Positions 42,153 through 54,159 are shown, counted from the first letter of the stretch. The stretch is DNA of 64,000 nt from Tilletia caries (GCA_032718865.1 JALUTQ010000028.1:992001-1056000), one strand, 5' to 3'. The notes: generated by a model not told the origin, from the letters alone. A program made the numbers and translations.

Positions 42153-45100
42153 TCATGCTCCTTTGACGGCCAACTCTTCCCTCATTCGACGGCGGTTCCA
42201 AATGGACAAGAACACCTTCACCAACGCAACGGCATTTTCCTGCTTGGAATAGGAGACCGTCTTCTTGATTCGGGAGAGGCCGGCATTGCCACACTCCGCT
42301 GCGGAGGAGTAGAGATGCTGGAGTCTTGGATCCGTCCGCATGTATGTAGAAAGGCGACTCGCCCCCGAACAATTCGAATGGCCCTTCTCGTGCATCTGAT
42401 CCACCACAAATAGAGTATCTTTGAAGAAGCCTGGCTCACGTCGTAGAGAGTATGGACCTAGCTGGCAGGCAAAGTCGTACACGGTGACGGCAGGAGGTGT
42501 GGACCAATGCGTGTAGATGGCGGAGAAGACATCGTTTCGGCCCTCTGCATGAGGGATGACATGGAAACCAACGCAGATGCGATGCGGACACCACAACGCC
42601 ATCAACCCTCCCGTGCGCTTCCGCTTGACGTACTCGTCGTAGAACTTTCGGCATTGCGGGCCAGAAGTCTCGTCGTGCTCGTGAATGGCCTGCTTCTCGC
42701 TCCGCTTTCCACCCACTCCCTCGTCCAAGTGGGGATATGCTGGCCTGGTACGGAGCTGTGGAGTACCGTAAAGGGATCCAGTCTGGGTGTATGGCGCATC
42801 ATCGTTCTGTGGCTGTGTTGGGATGGGGAGGGGTGTCTGGCGTGGTCTCAGCAAGGCAAGCTGATGAGAGATGACATCTGCTGTTGCACTGAGAAGGAGC
42901 TGCAGGTTGGTAAAGAGGGAAAGGTCGCTTGAACGAAGGGAATGGCCGATGAATGCGGACATGGCGTTGCCCAAGAAAGGACAGTGACGGGAAAGTGTGT
43001 TGACGAGATGCGAATATCGTTGAGTGGTGGTGTCCGAACGGCAGACACTGGCGAGCTCGATGAGAGTTGGGCCGATCAAGGGACGACAAAGCTGAAGCAC
43101 ACCCTCGTTTGCGCTAAACTGCCGGACGAGGTGGTGTAGTGGTGCAGTGAGTCGACGGTCGGATGCGGCTGACAGACACAAAGCAAAAAGCATCTGCTCG
43201 AAGTGACGGGCCCAGAGTGCAATCGGCGCAGCGAACGTGTCGAGCAAGGGTCGAAGGGAGGCTGAGAACGCTGCAAGGAGACCATTACGCTCCGCTGCGG
43301 CGCCGTCATCGAAGGACTGACTGAACGCGTGCGCAGCAGCTCTGAGCGCAGGGTTGGGGAGGAAAGGAATGATGGTTTGGGTTCGAGCATTGGTGTTGAT
43401 GTCGGTTCCGACTGTTGTGGGCGGACGCAGGCGTGTGTGTGTCAAGTTTGAGCTGTAGGCCAGCACAACACCGTCAGCAATGATGATGGAAGGGCTGGGA
43501 CCGCATTTGCCACAGGAGAAAGCCACGTCGAGGCTCTGGAGCTGGATGTACGCGAAGTAAAGCTTGACGAAGGTGCTTCGTGCAAGGAATTTCTGGCGTG
43601 TTCCCGGCGCATGTTGCTCGTAGGCATGCTGTGTGGTGGAACAGAAGGCAGTGAAGGGTGTAGGGGAAGCAAACATCTGAGAAGAGAACGCGTTCAGCAG
43701 CTCGTGCGACACTATCACCGCATTGTTCCAATTGAAGAAGCCATATTCAGAAAGGTCGGGACCGATGCTTCTTTTGTCCCGGCTCTTTCGACAGGTGCAC
43801 GTCTGCGTTTCGATCTGTCTGGCCACGCATCCGGTGCTGAAGTAGATGGCGCAGTCCCGTAGTCGTGTGGGCTCTTCGGGTCTGCTCCAGGCGCCGCAAT
43901 CGCACCGGGCATGAGCGCCAAGGGGAAGCAGGCTGGGCAAGGACGTAGCTGGCGTAGGCGTGCGCGGGGCTATGTCCGATGGAAGACGGCAGAACGGAGG
44001 CGGGGGAACGGGAAGGTGGGAGCAGGAGCGGACTTGAACGTGGGCTTGCACGCTTTCATCATTGTCCGCAAGCTCTCGCAGATCGTCTGCGGGCGCGAAT
44101 GTCAGGTCAAAGAGTGAAATTGAACGTTGTCAGCACTTCGAAGTGTCTAAGTACACTAAAGCATGGAACCGGAGGCATGATGTATCACAACAACAATAGC
44201 TCTATATATACTCACCGGTCTCCTCTTGCTCGTCATCTTCATCGTCATTGCCTTCCTCCCCCAGAACGCCAAGTGTCTCTTGCCAAAACTGTTGAGCCCT
44301 GTGTCGATGGACACAAGCGCTAGGAGGCAGAGGGTCGCCGGAACAGTGAGACGCAGAGCAGGTCCATCGCTGAGATGCAATCAGGGAGACAATGCAGCGC
44401 TTTCCGTCTTGGCTTTGCGCATTGATCGAGGTCCGTGTTGACAACACCGAGAACCATGCTCTTCGACCGCGAAGGTGTGATGCAATCTCTATGGCAATTG
44501 GATTGGCTACATTCAGAACAGGAAAGAAACAATGGTTAGCGGAACGAAATCCTCAATTCGTGATCACTTTGAATCCGAGGCTTGAGTATCAAATCGTAAT
44601 CACCATCTTCTGAAAGGACAGGTTCCTGTTTGAATCTTTCCGAGTTTCGAAGTAGGACGTCTTGATGCGCACAGCGCACGCCGACCTTTCCCTTGCTGCA
44701 GTCGCACGTCGCCATTCGTTCAAGCTGCGTGCCCACCACACCTTCGTAGAGCGTGACATGGTAGAATTGCCCGAGCTGAGTAAATGAAGAGAAGGAGAGA
44801 TCAGAACTCCCCACGTGCAGTATTGCTTCCCTCTCGTCGACCGTCGTGCCCTTTGACTGCGCTCACGGCTCAAGCCCCAACCAAGTCCAAATCCCAACTC
44901 CAGATTCTGTCCAATAACGAAAATTTGATACTCACCTGTGGCAATCCATTCGCGCAGCTCTCAATGGCCCAGCATTTTTCTGTCGATCCGAGCAAGGTGT
45001 GCCAGCTTTTCGTTGAAGATCAATTCCGAATACAGATCGACGTCGGTACCAACTTCACAATCAAGCTGTGGTGGGACCGATGGCGGGATAATGGCAGATG

Positions 45101-45400
45101 CATTTTCAGGTTCCTGCTCAATTGCCCATGCTCCTATGTCGTCGTATTGCTGGTAGCTTTGAAAGTCATCGTGATCCTCGATCCCGGGGTCGAAGCGCAC
45201 ATGCGTTGTGTCTTCAAAGAGGGGATTGGGCAAAGGCTGGAAGCTGGAAGAGGTAGACGTGCCTGCGCGCGTCTCAGTGCGAGTTTTGGCTGTGCGATTC
45301 CGCTTGCGAGGTGCTCGAATGGAAGAACCGACCAGATTCGGAAGGGACCTGGATGGAAGCGGAAGCAAAGGCGCGGACGAGGGAATAGCAGAAGGTAGCG
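42153..45400 (-). CDS. KDZ-family transposase with cysteine cluster
   Basis: N-terminal exon (44,961-45,368) has THVRFDPGIEDHDDFQSYQQ; the next (44,536-44,814) has QLERMATCDCSKGKVGVRCA HQDV, a Cys cluster. The long exon 42,153-44,051 has RDCAIYFSTGCVARQIET, GFFNWNNAVIVSHELLNAFS, SCGKCGPSPSIIIADGVVLA, LMALWCPHRICVGFHVIPHA, PAVTVYDFACQLGPYSLRRE, LFVVDQMHEKGHSNCS and SAAECGNAGLSRIKKTVSYS. The D of IIADG, D of YDFAC and E of AAECGN are in the places expected for an RNase H-like DDE core. This matches Kyakuja-Dileera-Zisupton transposases of basidiomycetes. The long exon has no break. Confidence 0.88.
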
Positions 45401-45726
45401 TCTCTGCAGGCGCGGTGTAAGCTGGAGGAAGAAAAGGGGTTGCATTGGGTGTATGATCTGTATTTATGGGGAGGAAGGAGGAGCTTGAGTCAGTCCCACC
45501 GTTTTTGCGAACCTGCGAAGGAAGCCATGACTGGCAAGTGGCGGCTGACGGCTGCGGCGGCTGGCAAGACGAATGAGGCAGAGGAACTGCGAAATGCTGG
45601 ACAAAGATTCAGTGATGGTGTCGAGTGATGAGCGACGAGGAATGAGTAATGACCGATAGGCGGCGGCCGCTGAGCAGGAGGAAGGGATCTGTGGTGGAAC
45701 GTCCTGGTTTGCTGAAACAGCCTCAT

Positions 45727-45818
45727 CAAATTTGCCTGCCACCTGGTGGCAGGGAACAGAACCAATTTATTGCTGGCAAAATAGAAGTCTCATGGCTGGG
45801 ACTACAGCCACATTTATA
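45727..45818 (-). repeat. right terminal inverted repeat of the KDZ element
   Basis: Reverse complement of 35,368-35,458 with scattered mismatches; contains CTGCCACCTGGTGGCAGG. Confidence 0.85.
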
Positions 45819-46004
45819 TGGAAACCTTTCCGCCATGATTGCTCACACTTCACCACCACCACCTCACCAACCCCAATCCACACTTACACAGCACCAACCT
45901 GCCAAATCCCAACCTCACGAGCCCCACCATCAATCTCTTCTTTCCTCATTGTTTCTTTCCCCTACAGGACTGCAGCACAATATCGCACAATCCTCAGCCA
46001 CGAT

Positions 46005-46767
46005 ATGGACAGTCGCCTGGTGGCAAGTGGCGCTCAGGCGCCGTCGATCATCGGTGTCCCACGCGCACTTCAGGATCATGCAAACAACCTCCAAAGAACC
46101 TACGAAAACAGTGGAAAGATGACAGCCGGGATCTCACGTCTCGGCGCAGCAGAGCTCTCTTTCTCCAACACGGTAGACAAACACGAGAAGGACATGACCC
46201 TTGTCCGAGCGCAAGTGCAGCAACACCTCACACAGATGCAACTACGACTACAGCAGGAACTAGAACGATCGAAGAGGCGAATCGCAGGGCAGGTACATCA
46301 TATGAATCAGCAACTCGAGACGGAGTGGAGCCAATGTCAAACATCGATGCTTTCCGAGGTAGCAGGCGCCTTGGACCAAGTTCATCAGCAGCTCGAACAC
46401 GTAGGAGATTCCTTGCAGTTGGATCTTACCTCGACACTTCAAGATGTGAAGGGCTGTGCTGCTGGCATCAAGGAGACGATTGTGGCCACCGAGCGGGACT
46501 GGATGCGAGCCCAGGGACAGCTGGCAATGTTCAGCTCATGGTCGATGGCATGGTGAGTACGTTCCATGGATCACGCTTACTTCCGAGAGCCTTTCACTTG
46601 CTGATCGGTGCCGATCACACTTCCACAGGAATGAGGCCGTGCGAACTGCGCAGCAAGCTCGGAGCTCAGCATCGTCTATCGATCCGCCTCAATATGCTTA
46701 CGCGGGCCGCAGAGTGACAGAAGATGGGGGAGATTCTTCAACAACCGCTGAAATTCGAACGCAGTGA
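46005..46767 (+). CDS. two-exon coiled-coil protein, 228 residues
   Basis: Exon 1 46,005-46,552, intron 46,553-46,628 (GTGAGT...CCACAG), exon 2 46,629-46,767; joined length 687 nt with TGA at the end. From residue about 40 it is a long amphipathic helix: MTLVRAQVQQHLTQMQLRLQ, ELERSKRRIAGQVHHMNQQL, EVAGALDQVHQQLEHVGDSL. The C-terminus is short and polar. It resembles the small coiled-coil companion proteins near fungal transposons, but it lies just outside the KDZ inverted repeat. Function unknown. Start chosen as the first ATG before the helix. Confidence 0.6.
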
Positions 46768-48160
46768 ATTCACCCGTTGCAACGATTGATCCCACACCTT
46801 CGCAGTCCGGCACGCAACGCTGTCAACGTTTCTGCTTTTGCCCCTCACACATGACACAGTGACCGCGCAATCGTTCACACAGACATCCTTGTAAAGACCC
46901 CGAACGTAGAACAGGCCTCGTTGTGCATACATTCACATTATATGTGTTGTGTGCACGGTGTCGTGATGGGAAGATGAGAGCTGGCTGAGTGTAGAAAAAG
47001 ACTGACCGTATTTCGGCACGGCATCTAGCTGACGACCTGACCACATCCACACAACAGCCGGACTTATCATGTGTTCTGTTCTTTGCACCCTCTGACCTCT
47101 GACCTCTCTCCCTAATCCCTGCGTCACTTGTTTCCCACTTACAGGCTTTTTCCTCGCACTGCAATGCTCCGCTGGACGAGGACCTTCAAGGTCTTCCTTC
47201 GTCTTTTTCGTCCTTTCCTCCCTCCCCTTGCCCCTTAATCCTTCTCCTTCTTTTTCCCTTTCCGCTCCTTAGCTAGGCCCCTTTCTCGCGTCGACCTCTG
47301 CCCGGCGACGTCAGCTTCTCCCTTTTCGCTGCTGCAAGTGAGTACGTTTCCATTCCTCTTCTGCCTCCGTGTGGACTCATTGTGAGGGCATACATCCTCT
47401 CTTCTCCTACTGTTCTCGTTGACTATCACCATCATCATCCACACAGAAGCAGAGCAGCAATCACAATTACCAAAGCATACCAGCTAGTTGAGTGTGCCCT
47501 TGCTCCTCGCTTTTCGGTTTTGTTTGACTCGTCTTCATTGCCAGGCCTAGGCACATACAACCTTATGAGTTTCAACCTCTCTGGCAACCTCTCAGATCAG
47601 AAGTATCACTGCTCTGACCCGCATTTCCTTCTTCCTGTCATCACAGTGGGCAGATGATGCCCGAAAAGGACGGGTCGGCTGACTCCACCTCTGCTCTCAT
47701 CCTTCTTTCTTTTACAGATGCGCACACAGCGAGTTCAAGACGACTTGTGCCGTTCAGATCCTCGTCAGCAACATTTTCCCCAGCGGAATTGCCAGCATGA
47801 CATTACAGCTCGCATGGTTGCTCTCTCCGTTGTGTTCAGTGATATAACGACAGCTGCTTCATACGTGCTCTGTGGATTGCTGGGGCAGAGGATCTTGAAA
47901 AGTGGGTTACCCATGGTCTAGAAAGGCTCAAAAGTCAGGACTAGAAGTCGGTGTACTGCAAGTCTTCTGTCTTATAGGTACTATTGCACAAGTTATTGGG
48001 CGGCCGCCACTTTCCACTGCTTTCATGTTCAAGACTATGTGTATATCAGCTGGTCGAGGAAAAGTGTTAAAGAAGAGAAGAGACAATCGCGCATTCTATT
48101 GAAGTGATTTGAGGATTGAGAATTGGCATTCTGGTTGCAAGTTGCAACTATGTAGCCACA
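46768..48160. other. gene-poor region
   Basis: Intron-like signals occur (for example GTGAGTACG at 47,340 and TTTTACAG at 47,717) and a plus frame at 47,718-47,921 is open, but no exon chain or family could be supported. Confidence 0.4.
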
Positions 48161-49545
48161 TCATTCGCTGAGACGGGGACGTTTGCAGACGGGACCTTGG
48201 CTAGATTCGATCGCTTTCTTTTTGTCCGCATCGAGAGGCTGACTCCGGGTTGGCAAAGGTTTCTGCGGCACACGAGCGTACGGCTTGATGTACGCCTGAA
48301 ACTCCTTGCTGTGCGTATCGAAGTCGTTGTGAATGCCGAACAAGTTGTGTTCGTACTTCCAGCGTGCGATGCCTAAGGCGGCCAAACGAAGGGCTGATGG
48401 GCTGCGGGAGACGATGTTGACTACAAAAAGGGAAGGAAAGTGATTTGGGCGACACGCTCCGTGGCGCGCAACGTCGACGTTACTCCGCAATCGGAGACCG
48501 TTCAGAAGCGGGGCTTGAAGTAGGATCAAGATGCGGTAGTCGAGCTCGTGGAAGTCGAGAATGAGGTCGGTCAAGTCGGGAAGCTTGATTGGGCCGGGCT
48601 CGGTAGGTGAATAAAGACCTCCTGTCTGCTTGCGGCCAACGGAAAATTCGAACGCTTGGAGGCGAGTTGCTGCTCGCATGAAGTCCATAGCCCACCGGTC
48701 GTTGAAGCCGGTGGTGAAGAACGCCGCAGTGGCGAAGCCGGCCACCTTCACCTCGGAGAATCGAAGCAGGTCCGTTGCAGACTCTGCGGCGAGAACGTCG
48801 GTGTTTGGGCCTCGAAAAACGAAGTGGGTGAAGGGCCTGTACTGGACATTGCGATCCGAGATCTTGGCGAGGTTGAACGTCGGCCTTGGAAATCGCTCGT
48901 AGAAGTGCGCGGTGTCGACATCTATGTTGACGTGATTGAGCTGAGGATTGTTCCGGAGAATTTGCTCGATGAGTCCTAAAAGCTGCGTCTGTGCCGACAT
49001 TCGGATGTTGAACACCTCCAAGCGCGAGGATGAGACAAGAATGCGGGTGAGAATGTTTGCGCACGTAATCCACTTGGGTGTGTGGAGCTCCGAAAAGGTT
49101 CGTTGGCCTAAACTACGCGGGAGGTTGGGAATCCTGATGTCGACAGAGAGCTCCCGCGGGTTCAAGTTACGTGGAACTGAAAGCCAAGTCGCAACGAACT
49201 GGAGATGCGGAAGCCGATCGTATTCTGGACCGTGATGGTGCAACCAGTAGTGCACATGGTCGTGACTATAAGAGGACGCCCGCGGGTTCCATTCTGTCAA
49301 CTTGGCTTGGATGGGTACTTGCTGATACGGCTTGAAAAGGTGGAGCTTGAGGCCGATAAGGTGCTGCATCACCGCCCTCATTCTTGGACTGACAGCACCG
49401 AGCGCTTTACAGCGTTCCATTAGAATGGCTTCCGTGTCTTGTCCGTTGCGGTTGGGAGTCATTGCATCTTCTATGATGAGGAGGAGAAGCTCGTTGGGAA
49501 TCTCTGTTGTGGAGAGTGGAGTTACAGCAAGCCGGAGAGAACGTC
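48161..49545 (-). CDS. F-box-like / leucine-rich-repeat-like protein
   Basis: The frame is open from about 49,545, after an acceptor GATGCAG, to TGA at 48,161. The N-terminal TTEIPNELLLLIIEDAM looks like the first helix of an F-box (IP.ELL..II). The rest has leucine-rich, regularly spaced segments typical of degenerate repeats in fungal F-box proteins: HLQFVATWLSVPRNLNPREL, LTRILVSSSRLEVFNIRM, PQLNHVNIDVDTAHFYERF, LPDLTDLILDFHELDYRIL. The C-terminus is basic (KKKAIESSQGPVCKRPRLSE), a possible nuclear signal. A short first exon near 49,608 (MPFSG) does not join in phase. No internal break was seen. Confidence 0.65.
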
Positions 49546-50799
49546 TGCATCAGTACATAGGAAGGTCGAACTATTAGCAACGGTTGTGAGAGCACTCACC
49601 AGAGAAAGGCATCAACGCGTGTGAGTGTGGACACTGGACAGTGGATGCCACGGAAAAGGAAGTGTTGACGTGATGATGACTTGGGGAGCTAGAAGCTCGT
49701 AGATGTACTGGAGAATGTGGGGCAGTGGGAAGATCAAAGACAGATACGTCAGGCAGGATTCAGGAGTCAGAACGATTGCCTAAATATCTTTTCAGGGAAG
49801 AGTGAAGACGGTCGTCGGTCTTGACCTGCTAGCAGCTGCATAGGAGCGCAAACACACTCGACGAGAACGAGATTCTCTCGTATCGGATATCGCTGGCATT
49901 GGTGTCTAGTGTTGATTCGCGGTGGAAAATTTGACGTGTGTCGTGTGTTGAACGTTGAATGAATGTTGACGTTGTCTTGTTTCCATGTTGACGTAAAGGA
50001 TGATTGCATGTGGTGGTAGGAAGGTAGATACAACTTTGAGTTTTGAGAAAGGGAAAACTCGGACACTTTGCGCATCACCTGCTATCTCGCAGGAATGCTC
50101 ATACGAGATAGAAGGTCTCAGCGCGTGTTCGAGCAAGAACAACAGAGACACAGGAGACAAGATAGGAAAACGAAGGAATCAGAGAACGCCATTGCTTGAG
50201 GGTAGCCTGAGCCTGAGCGTGCGTAGCTCCCTCCAGCGAGAAGACCAAGGGAACGAACGCCGTTGGGACGTGAAACGTGAAACGTCGTCTGGCGTCTGGA
50301 TTTTGGTGGTTATTCATCGAAATTGAAAATCAAGAAAGTCCGGTCGTCAACGCATCAACGCATCAACCGACAACGCATCAACACTTCAAACGTCGAGCGT
50401 CAAGTCAAACGTCGAGCGTCAAGTCAAGCGTCGAGCGTCAAGTCAAGCGTCAAGCGTCAAGTCAAGCGTCAAGCGTCCAGCGTCCAGCGTCAGTACTGTT
50501 TTCGAAACCACGCGGCGACGTCATGTACCACGACAGCCGCCTCCGTCAAATACTCAAGTTGCGTCGATGTCTTTCACAGTGCACAGCCATTGGTCGCTTT
50601 GACAGACCGCGTCAATACACCTTCTCTTGCCCAGACACTTCACCATCTCCTCAAGAGTGTAGGACGGAAAGGATTTGATCACCCTTGCAGAATTCACGCA
50701 CATTTCTCCGTCCTTCCATTACCGCCTCATCCTTGCCTCCGGCCCCGACATTCATCGCGCATTCTACTCTCGCTTAAGCTCCTCCGCAAAACGTACAAC
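49546..50799. promoter_or_regulatory. upstream region of the H4-like gene with ACGTCAA/TTGACG repeats
   Basis: At 50,330-50,492 there is a dense array of CGTCAAGCGTCAAGTCAA-type units in one orientation; single TTGACGT copies occur at 49,950-50,000 and 49,660. They may be transcription-factor sites or a dispersed minisatellite; the position before a histone gene is the only hint of regulation. Confidence 0.45.
50330..50492. repeat. CGTCAA-type minisatellite
   Basis: About 20 units of 6-10 bp (GCGTCAA, ACGTCAA, GTCGAGCGTCAA), all in the same direction, drifting at both ends. Related to 25,648-25,790 and 35,155-35,240. Confidence 0.85.
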
Positions 50800-51272
50800 A
50801 TGACAGGTCGTGGGAAAGGTCTCGGACTCGGCGGTGCTAAGCGTCACCGGAAGGTCAGGAGTCCCTTACTCTTAATTCCCTATTTCCGCATCCTCACTGA
50901 AAATTTTGCACCTATCCTTCACTTCCTACAGATCCTCCGCGATAACATCAATGGCATAACCAAGCCTTCCATTCGTCGTCTTGCACGACGTGGTGGTGTG
51001 AAGCGAATTTCTGCCGGAATTTACGACGAGGCCCGCGGCGCCCTGAAGGTCTTTCTCCGATCCGCCATTCGCGATTCAATCGCATACGCCGACCATGCCA
51101 GGCGTAAGACAGTCACGTCTCTCGATGTCATATATGCTCTCAAGCGCCAGGGCCAGACCGTATGTGGGTACAGGCCTACTGAGTACTCTCCTCGTGTTAC
51201 GACCCTATTCCTAATGCTCACGTCTTTTTCTTTCTTCATTGTGCATTGATACTAGACGGATACGGCGTTTGA
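50800..51272 (+). CDS. divergent histone H4
   Basis: Exon 1 50,800-50,853 encodes [18 protein letters not shown]; intron 50,854-50,931; exon 2 50,932-51,159 encodes [20 protein letters not shown] through [12 protein letters not shown]; donor GTATGT at 51,160. A third exon after TAG at 51,255 would end with GYGV if one base were added at the donor, resembling the usual YGFGG end; as read, phase 0 leads to an unrelated tail. H4 is among the most conserved proteins known, yet this one lacks three residues including K8, has Leu at K12, and carries many core changes ([20 protein letters not shown]). It could be a variant, a silenced extra copy or a decaying pseudogene. Confidence 0.85.
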
Positions 51273-51599
51273 TCTGTTCACTCAGGCGCTAAATAGATCA
51301 GGAACAAAGCTGGAGCTTTGCTTGTATTGGCGGAGCACCCCAAAGTTGCATACTGCTCCTTCTTCTTTCCCTGCTCTTGCTTTTGTTCACGCTTAGACCT
51401 TAGCAGACCCACATTTGTCAACAATGATTACCATTCACCTAAAGGCTAATGGATAAGAGCCAAAGCACAGTTGAACATCCAATTCCCAATGGCGGTGCGC
51501 CTATGAGGCTGAGGAAGAGGAGCCATAGAGCTGCGCCTTGGAGCGGATGACCTCGAGTGAAGCGGACGTCGTCAGAGTGAGCAGTGGGGTGATTCATCA
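51273..51599. other. intergenic region
   Basis: Nothing distinct was seen. Confidence 0.4.
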
Positions 51600-51960
51600 C
51601 TGGGGGCGTTGGACTCTCCCCATCTTCTTTCCGTCTCCATCCTTACTCGATGCCATCAAATTGTTGTTGTAAGCATTGCAAATACAGTGCATAGGCGCGA
51701 GCAGGTGTGGGATAGAGGGTAGAAGCGATGCTGAACAGCAGAAGTATGCTGAAGGTTGGTACGCAGACATGGAGTACATGTTGGTACGGATGAGGTTGTA
51801 GTCGAAGAGGCTGAAGGTGCGGCTGTGTTATCATGAAAAGGTCAGCAGAATGGAAAGCGTTCTCGTCCTCGTAGACAGGTGCGTGGTAGATCTCGATGAT
51901 GTGGTGGGATATCTTGAGCTTGACGATCTCCTAGTAGGTGTTGGTGTCTAACGTTGCGAG
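51600..51960 (-). pseudogene. unknown conserved block, copy 2
   Basis: Minus-strand pieces DTNTY (then a stop), IIEIYHAPVYEDENAFHSAD and FSLFDYNLIRTNMYSM (in a shifted frame) align with copy 1 at 10.9-11.3 kb. The nucleotide match is clearest between TCATCCGTACCAACATGTAC-type sequence at about 51,775-51,830 and the corresponding stretch at about 11,070-11,125 (both read on the minus strand). The frame is broken by a stop and a shift. Confidence 0.55.
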
Positions 51961-52720
51961 GATGGAAATAAGGTCCGGTTGACGCGGTTCTCTTGCTCGG
52001 AGAGGCAGGTGTCGACGATGGACTTCCTGCTGTTTTTGTTCAAAAGGATAGGTTGGCTCAATTTTTCGCACGCAATCGTGCAAGTTGCATCTGGTACATC
52101 CTTGTTTATAAAGTAGCCAAAGCTGGCTGTGACAGAAAGTAGCCGAAGAAGACTGACCTACGTGATGCTCTCGAGGGCGACAGTATTGGGTCGCTCCTGG
52201 CATGGTAGGGGTACCTCCTTGCGGGAATGGAGGGTGCTGGGGTGCAGGCGGGCATGATGTCGTGAGCGCGAGGTATGGAAGGCGAGGGCTCTTGGCAAGG
52301 TCGACGAGGGCATTGTACTCGACTCCACCGTCGCCGATGAGGACCATCCGGTCGGGAGAATAGTTGCTCTTGATGTGCAACTAGATGTTCTTCCTGTACT
52401 CGTAACTCGAGTATGGTGCGACCGATGGCCTGGCCTTGAAAAGCGACGGCATGGAGGTGGTCAGAGACGACTTCCTCGTGCTGTTGTTGACTTGTTCTTG
52501 CTCTCAGAGGATGGCTTCGCGCTCGCGCTCGATGGGACTGTTCCACAGCTCGAAGTTCTGGACAATGTCGGCGATGAGCATGAGACCGAACCTCCGCTTT
52601 TCAAATGCCGTTGGAGAGGACTTCGGCGTACAAGACGATCCCGTGTGTGCTGCCGTGCTGAGAATAGCAGTCGGCAATGCAGGATGTTGGCTCGCGAACC
52701 CAAATGACAAAGACTCACCC
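51961..52720 (-). pseudogene. mitochondrial processing peptidase beta-subunit relic
   Basis: Three M16-family pieces occur in the correct order but in different frames: LMLIADIVQNFELWNSPIER (52.5-52.6 kb), EEVVSDHLHAVAFQGQAIGR (52.40-52.49 kb) and SNYSPDRMVLIGDGGVEYNA followed by LVDLAKS (52.29-52.38 kb). They correspond to the segments after the HxxEH zinc site in MPP-beta; the zinc site itself was not found. Multiple frame changes and missing segments show a pseudogene. The intact enzyme removes presequences in the mitochondrial matrix. Confidence 0.8.
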
Positions 52721-53246
52721 CACTCCTTGCGATCGTACTCATGGATCGTAGCAACATGTTCAACGCAGTGAGAGCAGTGAAGTAAAGATGGTTGTGCTCT
52801 GCCTGTCCAGGATACTAATCCACCAGCGAAAGGGAGTGCAGAATGAACGGAGTCGCCAAGTGGGTGTTTCGATGGTGGTTGGTAACTGTAGAATATACGT
52901 TGCAGATATAGCTGCCGAATGGACGTCTGGAATTAGAAAGGGAAAAGGAGCAATCAAAGAATCGATTAGCTGCTGAGTGCTGGACGCTGGACAAACGTTT
53001 GAACAAGCTCGTCGTCGGAATCTATGCTCGGATCGATCCTGTCGATGCAGAACTGCATGTAGTCGACCATTGCCTGGTTGGGCCTTGAGAGTTGAGCGGC
53101 TCGGGGCTCGAAACGGGCAACATTCCTTTTGGCTGAGCGCGCTCAAGGTAGCGCGCCACACGTAGCCCGCCTGCCATCCTGACCAGGTTTTCCGCTTCTG
53201 CAAGTGTGCAACGAGGGAGGGAGTGGAAGGTATAAGGGGAGAGCAT
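52721..53246 (-). pseudogene. unassigned coding remnant
   Basis: The minus strand has coding-like bits, RVARYLERAQPKGMLPVSS and MVDYMQFCIDRIDPSIDSDD (ending ...VQRPALSS before a stop), in two frames. No family is recognised. It continues the string of broken sequences next to the MPP-beta relic. Confidence 0.3.
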
Positions 53247-54159
53247 TCATTGATGGCGGTGTGATTCTTTCGGTTCTTGTTTGGTGAGCGGAGTTAAGGT
53301 TCTAAAATTACATAAGCAGAAAAAGTCAGAAACAGCTTCCACAGCATCAACCACACAATCTGACGAGCTGTAGGTTAGCAGCCTGAAAGAGTTCAGGATT
53401 TGGACCCTAGTTGTTCTGACCTCCAGGACGTCTTTCCTTGGGAGGGAATTTTTTTTTCTATTGATGTTGGTTCAGACGCTTACGGCCGTAAGAAAACTGG
53501 TTCCAGTAACCCCAATCTCTAAAGAGACTGGGGAATAAGACTCATGGGTTCCATTGATTCTCCAGCCTCAGCGCCTCAGCCGCGAGCGCGTGAGCGAGCG
53601 CGTGAGCATCGTGGCTGAATCCAAATATCCAATCCGTAATATCTTGGCCTGCCCGCCTGCGCCTTTCTCTCCAACCCGAACGTGTCTCACACAGCGCGGC
53701 ATCAGGGGCGGGTCCGTTTCCATGATCCAGCTCGAGAGTCTTGAGATTTCACAGCTTGACGCTGGACGGGGGACTCCGGACTGCTGGTCAGCCGGTCATC
53801 AGCGCCCAGCGGTCAGCACTCGAAACTTATCATTATTCACGCAGGATAATGCTGTCAAAGAAATAGGCGGTCTCGGGCGTCAAGACAGATTGGATCTATG
53901 CCAGGGCGACTCACTAAAACTCACTCGAGGTTCGGCGTGGAGAGCATCAGACTCAGACTGACTGAATCCGTCTTTGACTGCCATAATTTACCGCTGGCTG
54001 CCGGACCTCCACTACCGAAGATCTCCTGACGCTTTGTCCCACCTCTTGAGCGCAGGCCTCGCCAGCACCCCAGCTAGTGCCCCTCTGGTCTGGGTCGAAT
54101 CGAATGCCGACACTGCTATTATTGCACCGAGAATGGCCGCGGCATCGCCTGGTCAGACT
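53247..54159. other. region without a supported gene
   Basis: An exact palindrome CTTACGGCCGTAAG at 53,479-53,492 recurs at 63,531-63,544, and a hairpin CCCCAATCTCT/AGAGACTGGGG lies at about 53,511-53,535. Plus frames at 53,554-53,961 are open but have no family signal. Confidence 0.4.

Larger units (their letters stand above)
35368..45818. mobile_element. KDZ transposon with long terminal inverted repeats (interrupted)
   Basis: The left repeat 35,368-35,458 and right repeat 45,727-45,818 are inverted copies sharing CCCAGCCAyGAGACTT, TTTGCCAG, TCCCTGCCAyCwGGTGG and CAGGCAAA over about 90 bp. Between them lie a minus-strand KDZ transposase gene and a convergent plus-strand gene. A Harbinger element occupies 35,459-40,253, so the KDZ element itself is about 5.65 kb. 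No target duplication could be recognised at the outer edges. Confidence 0.85.
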
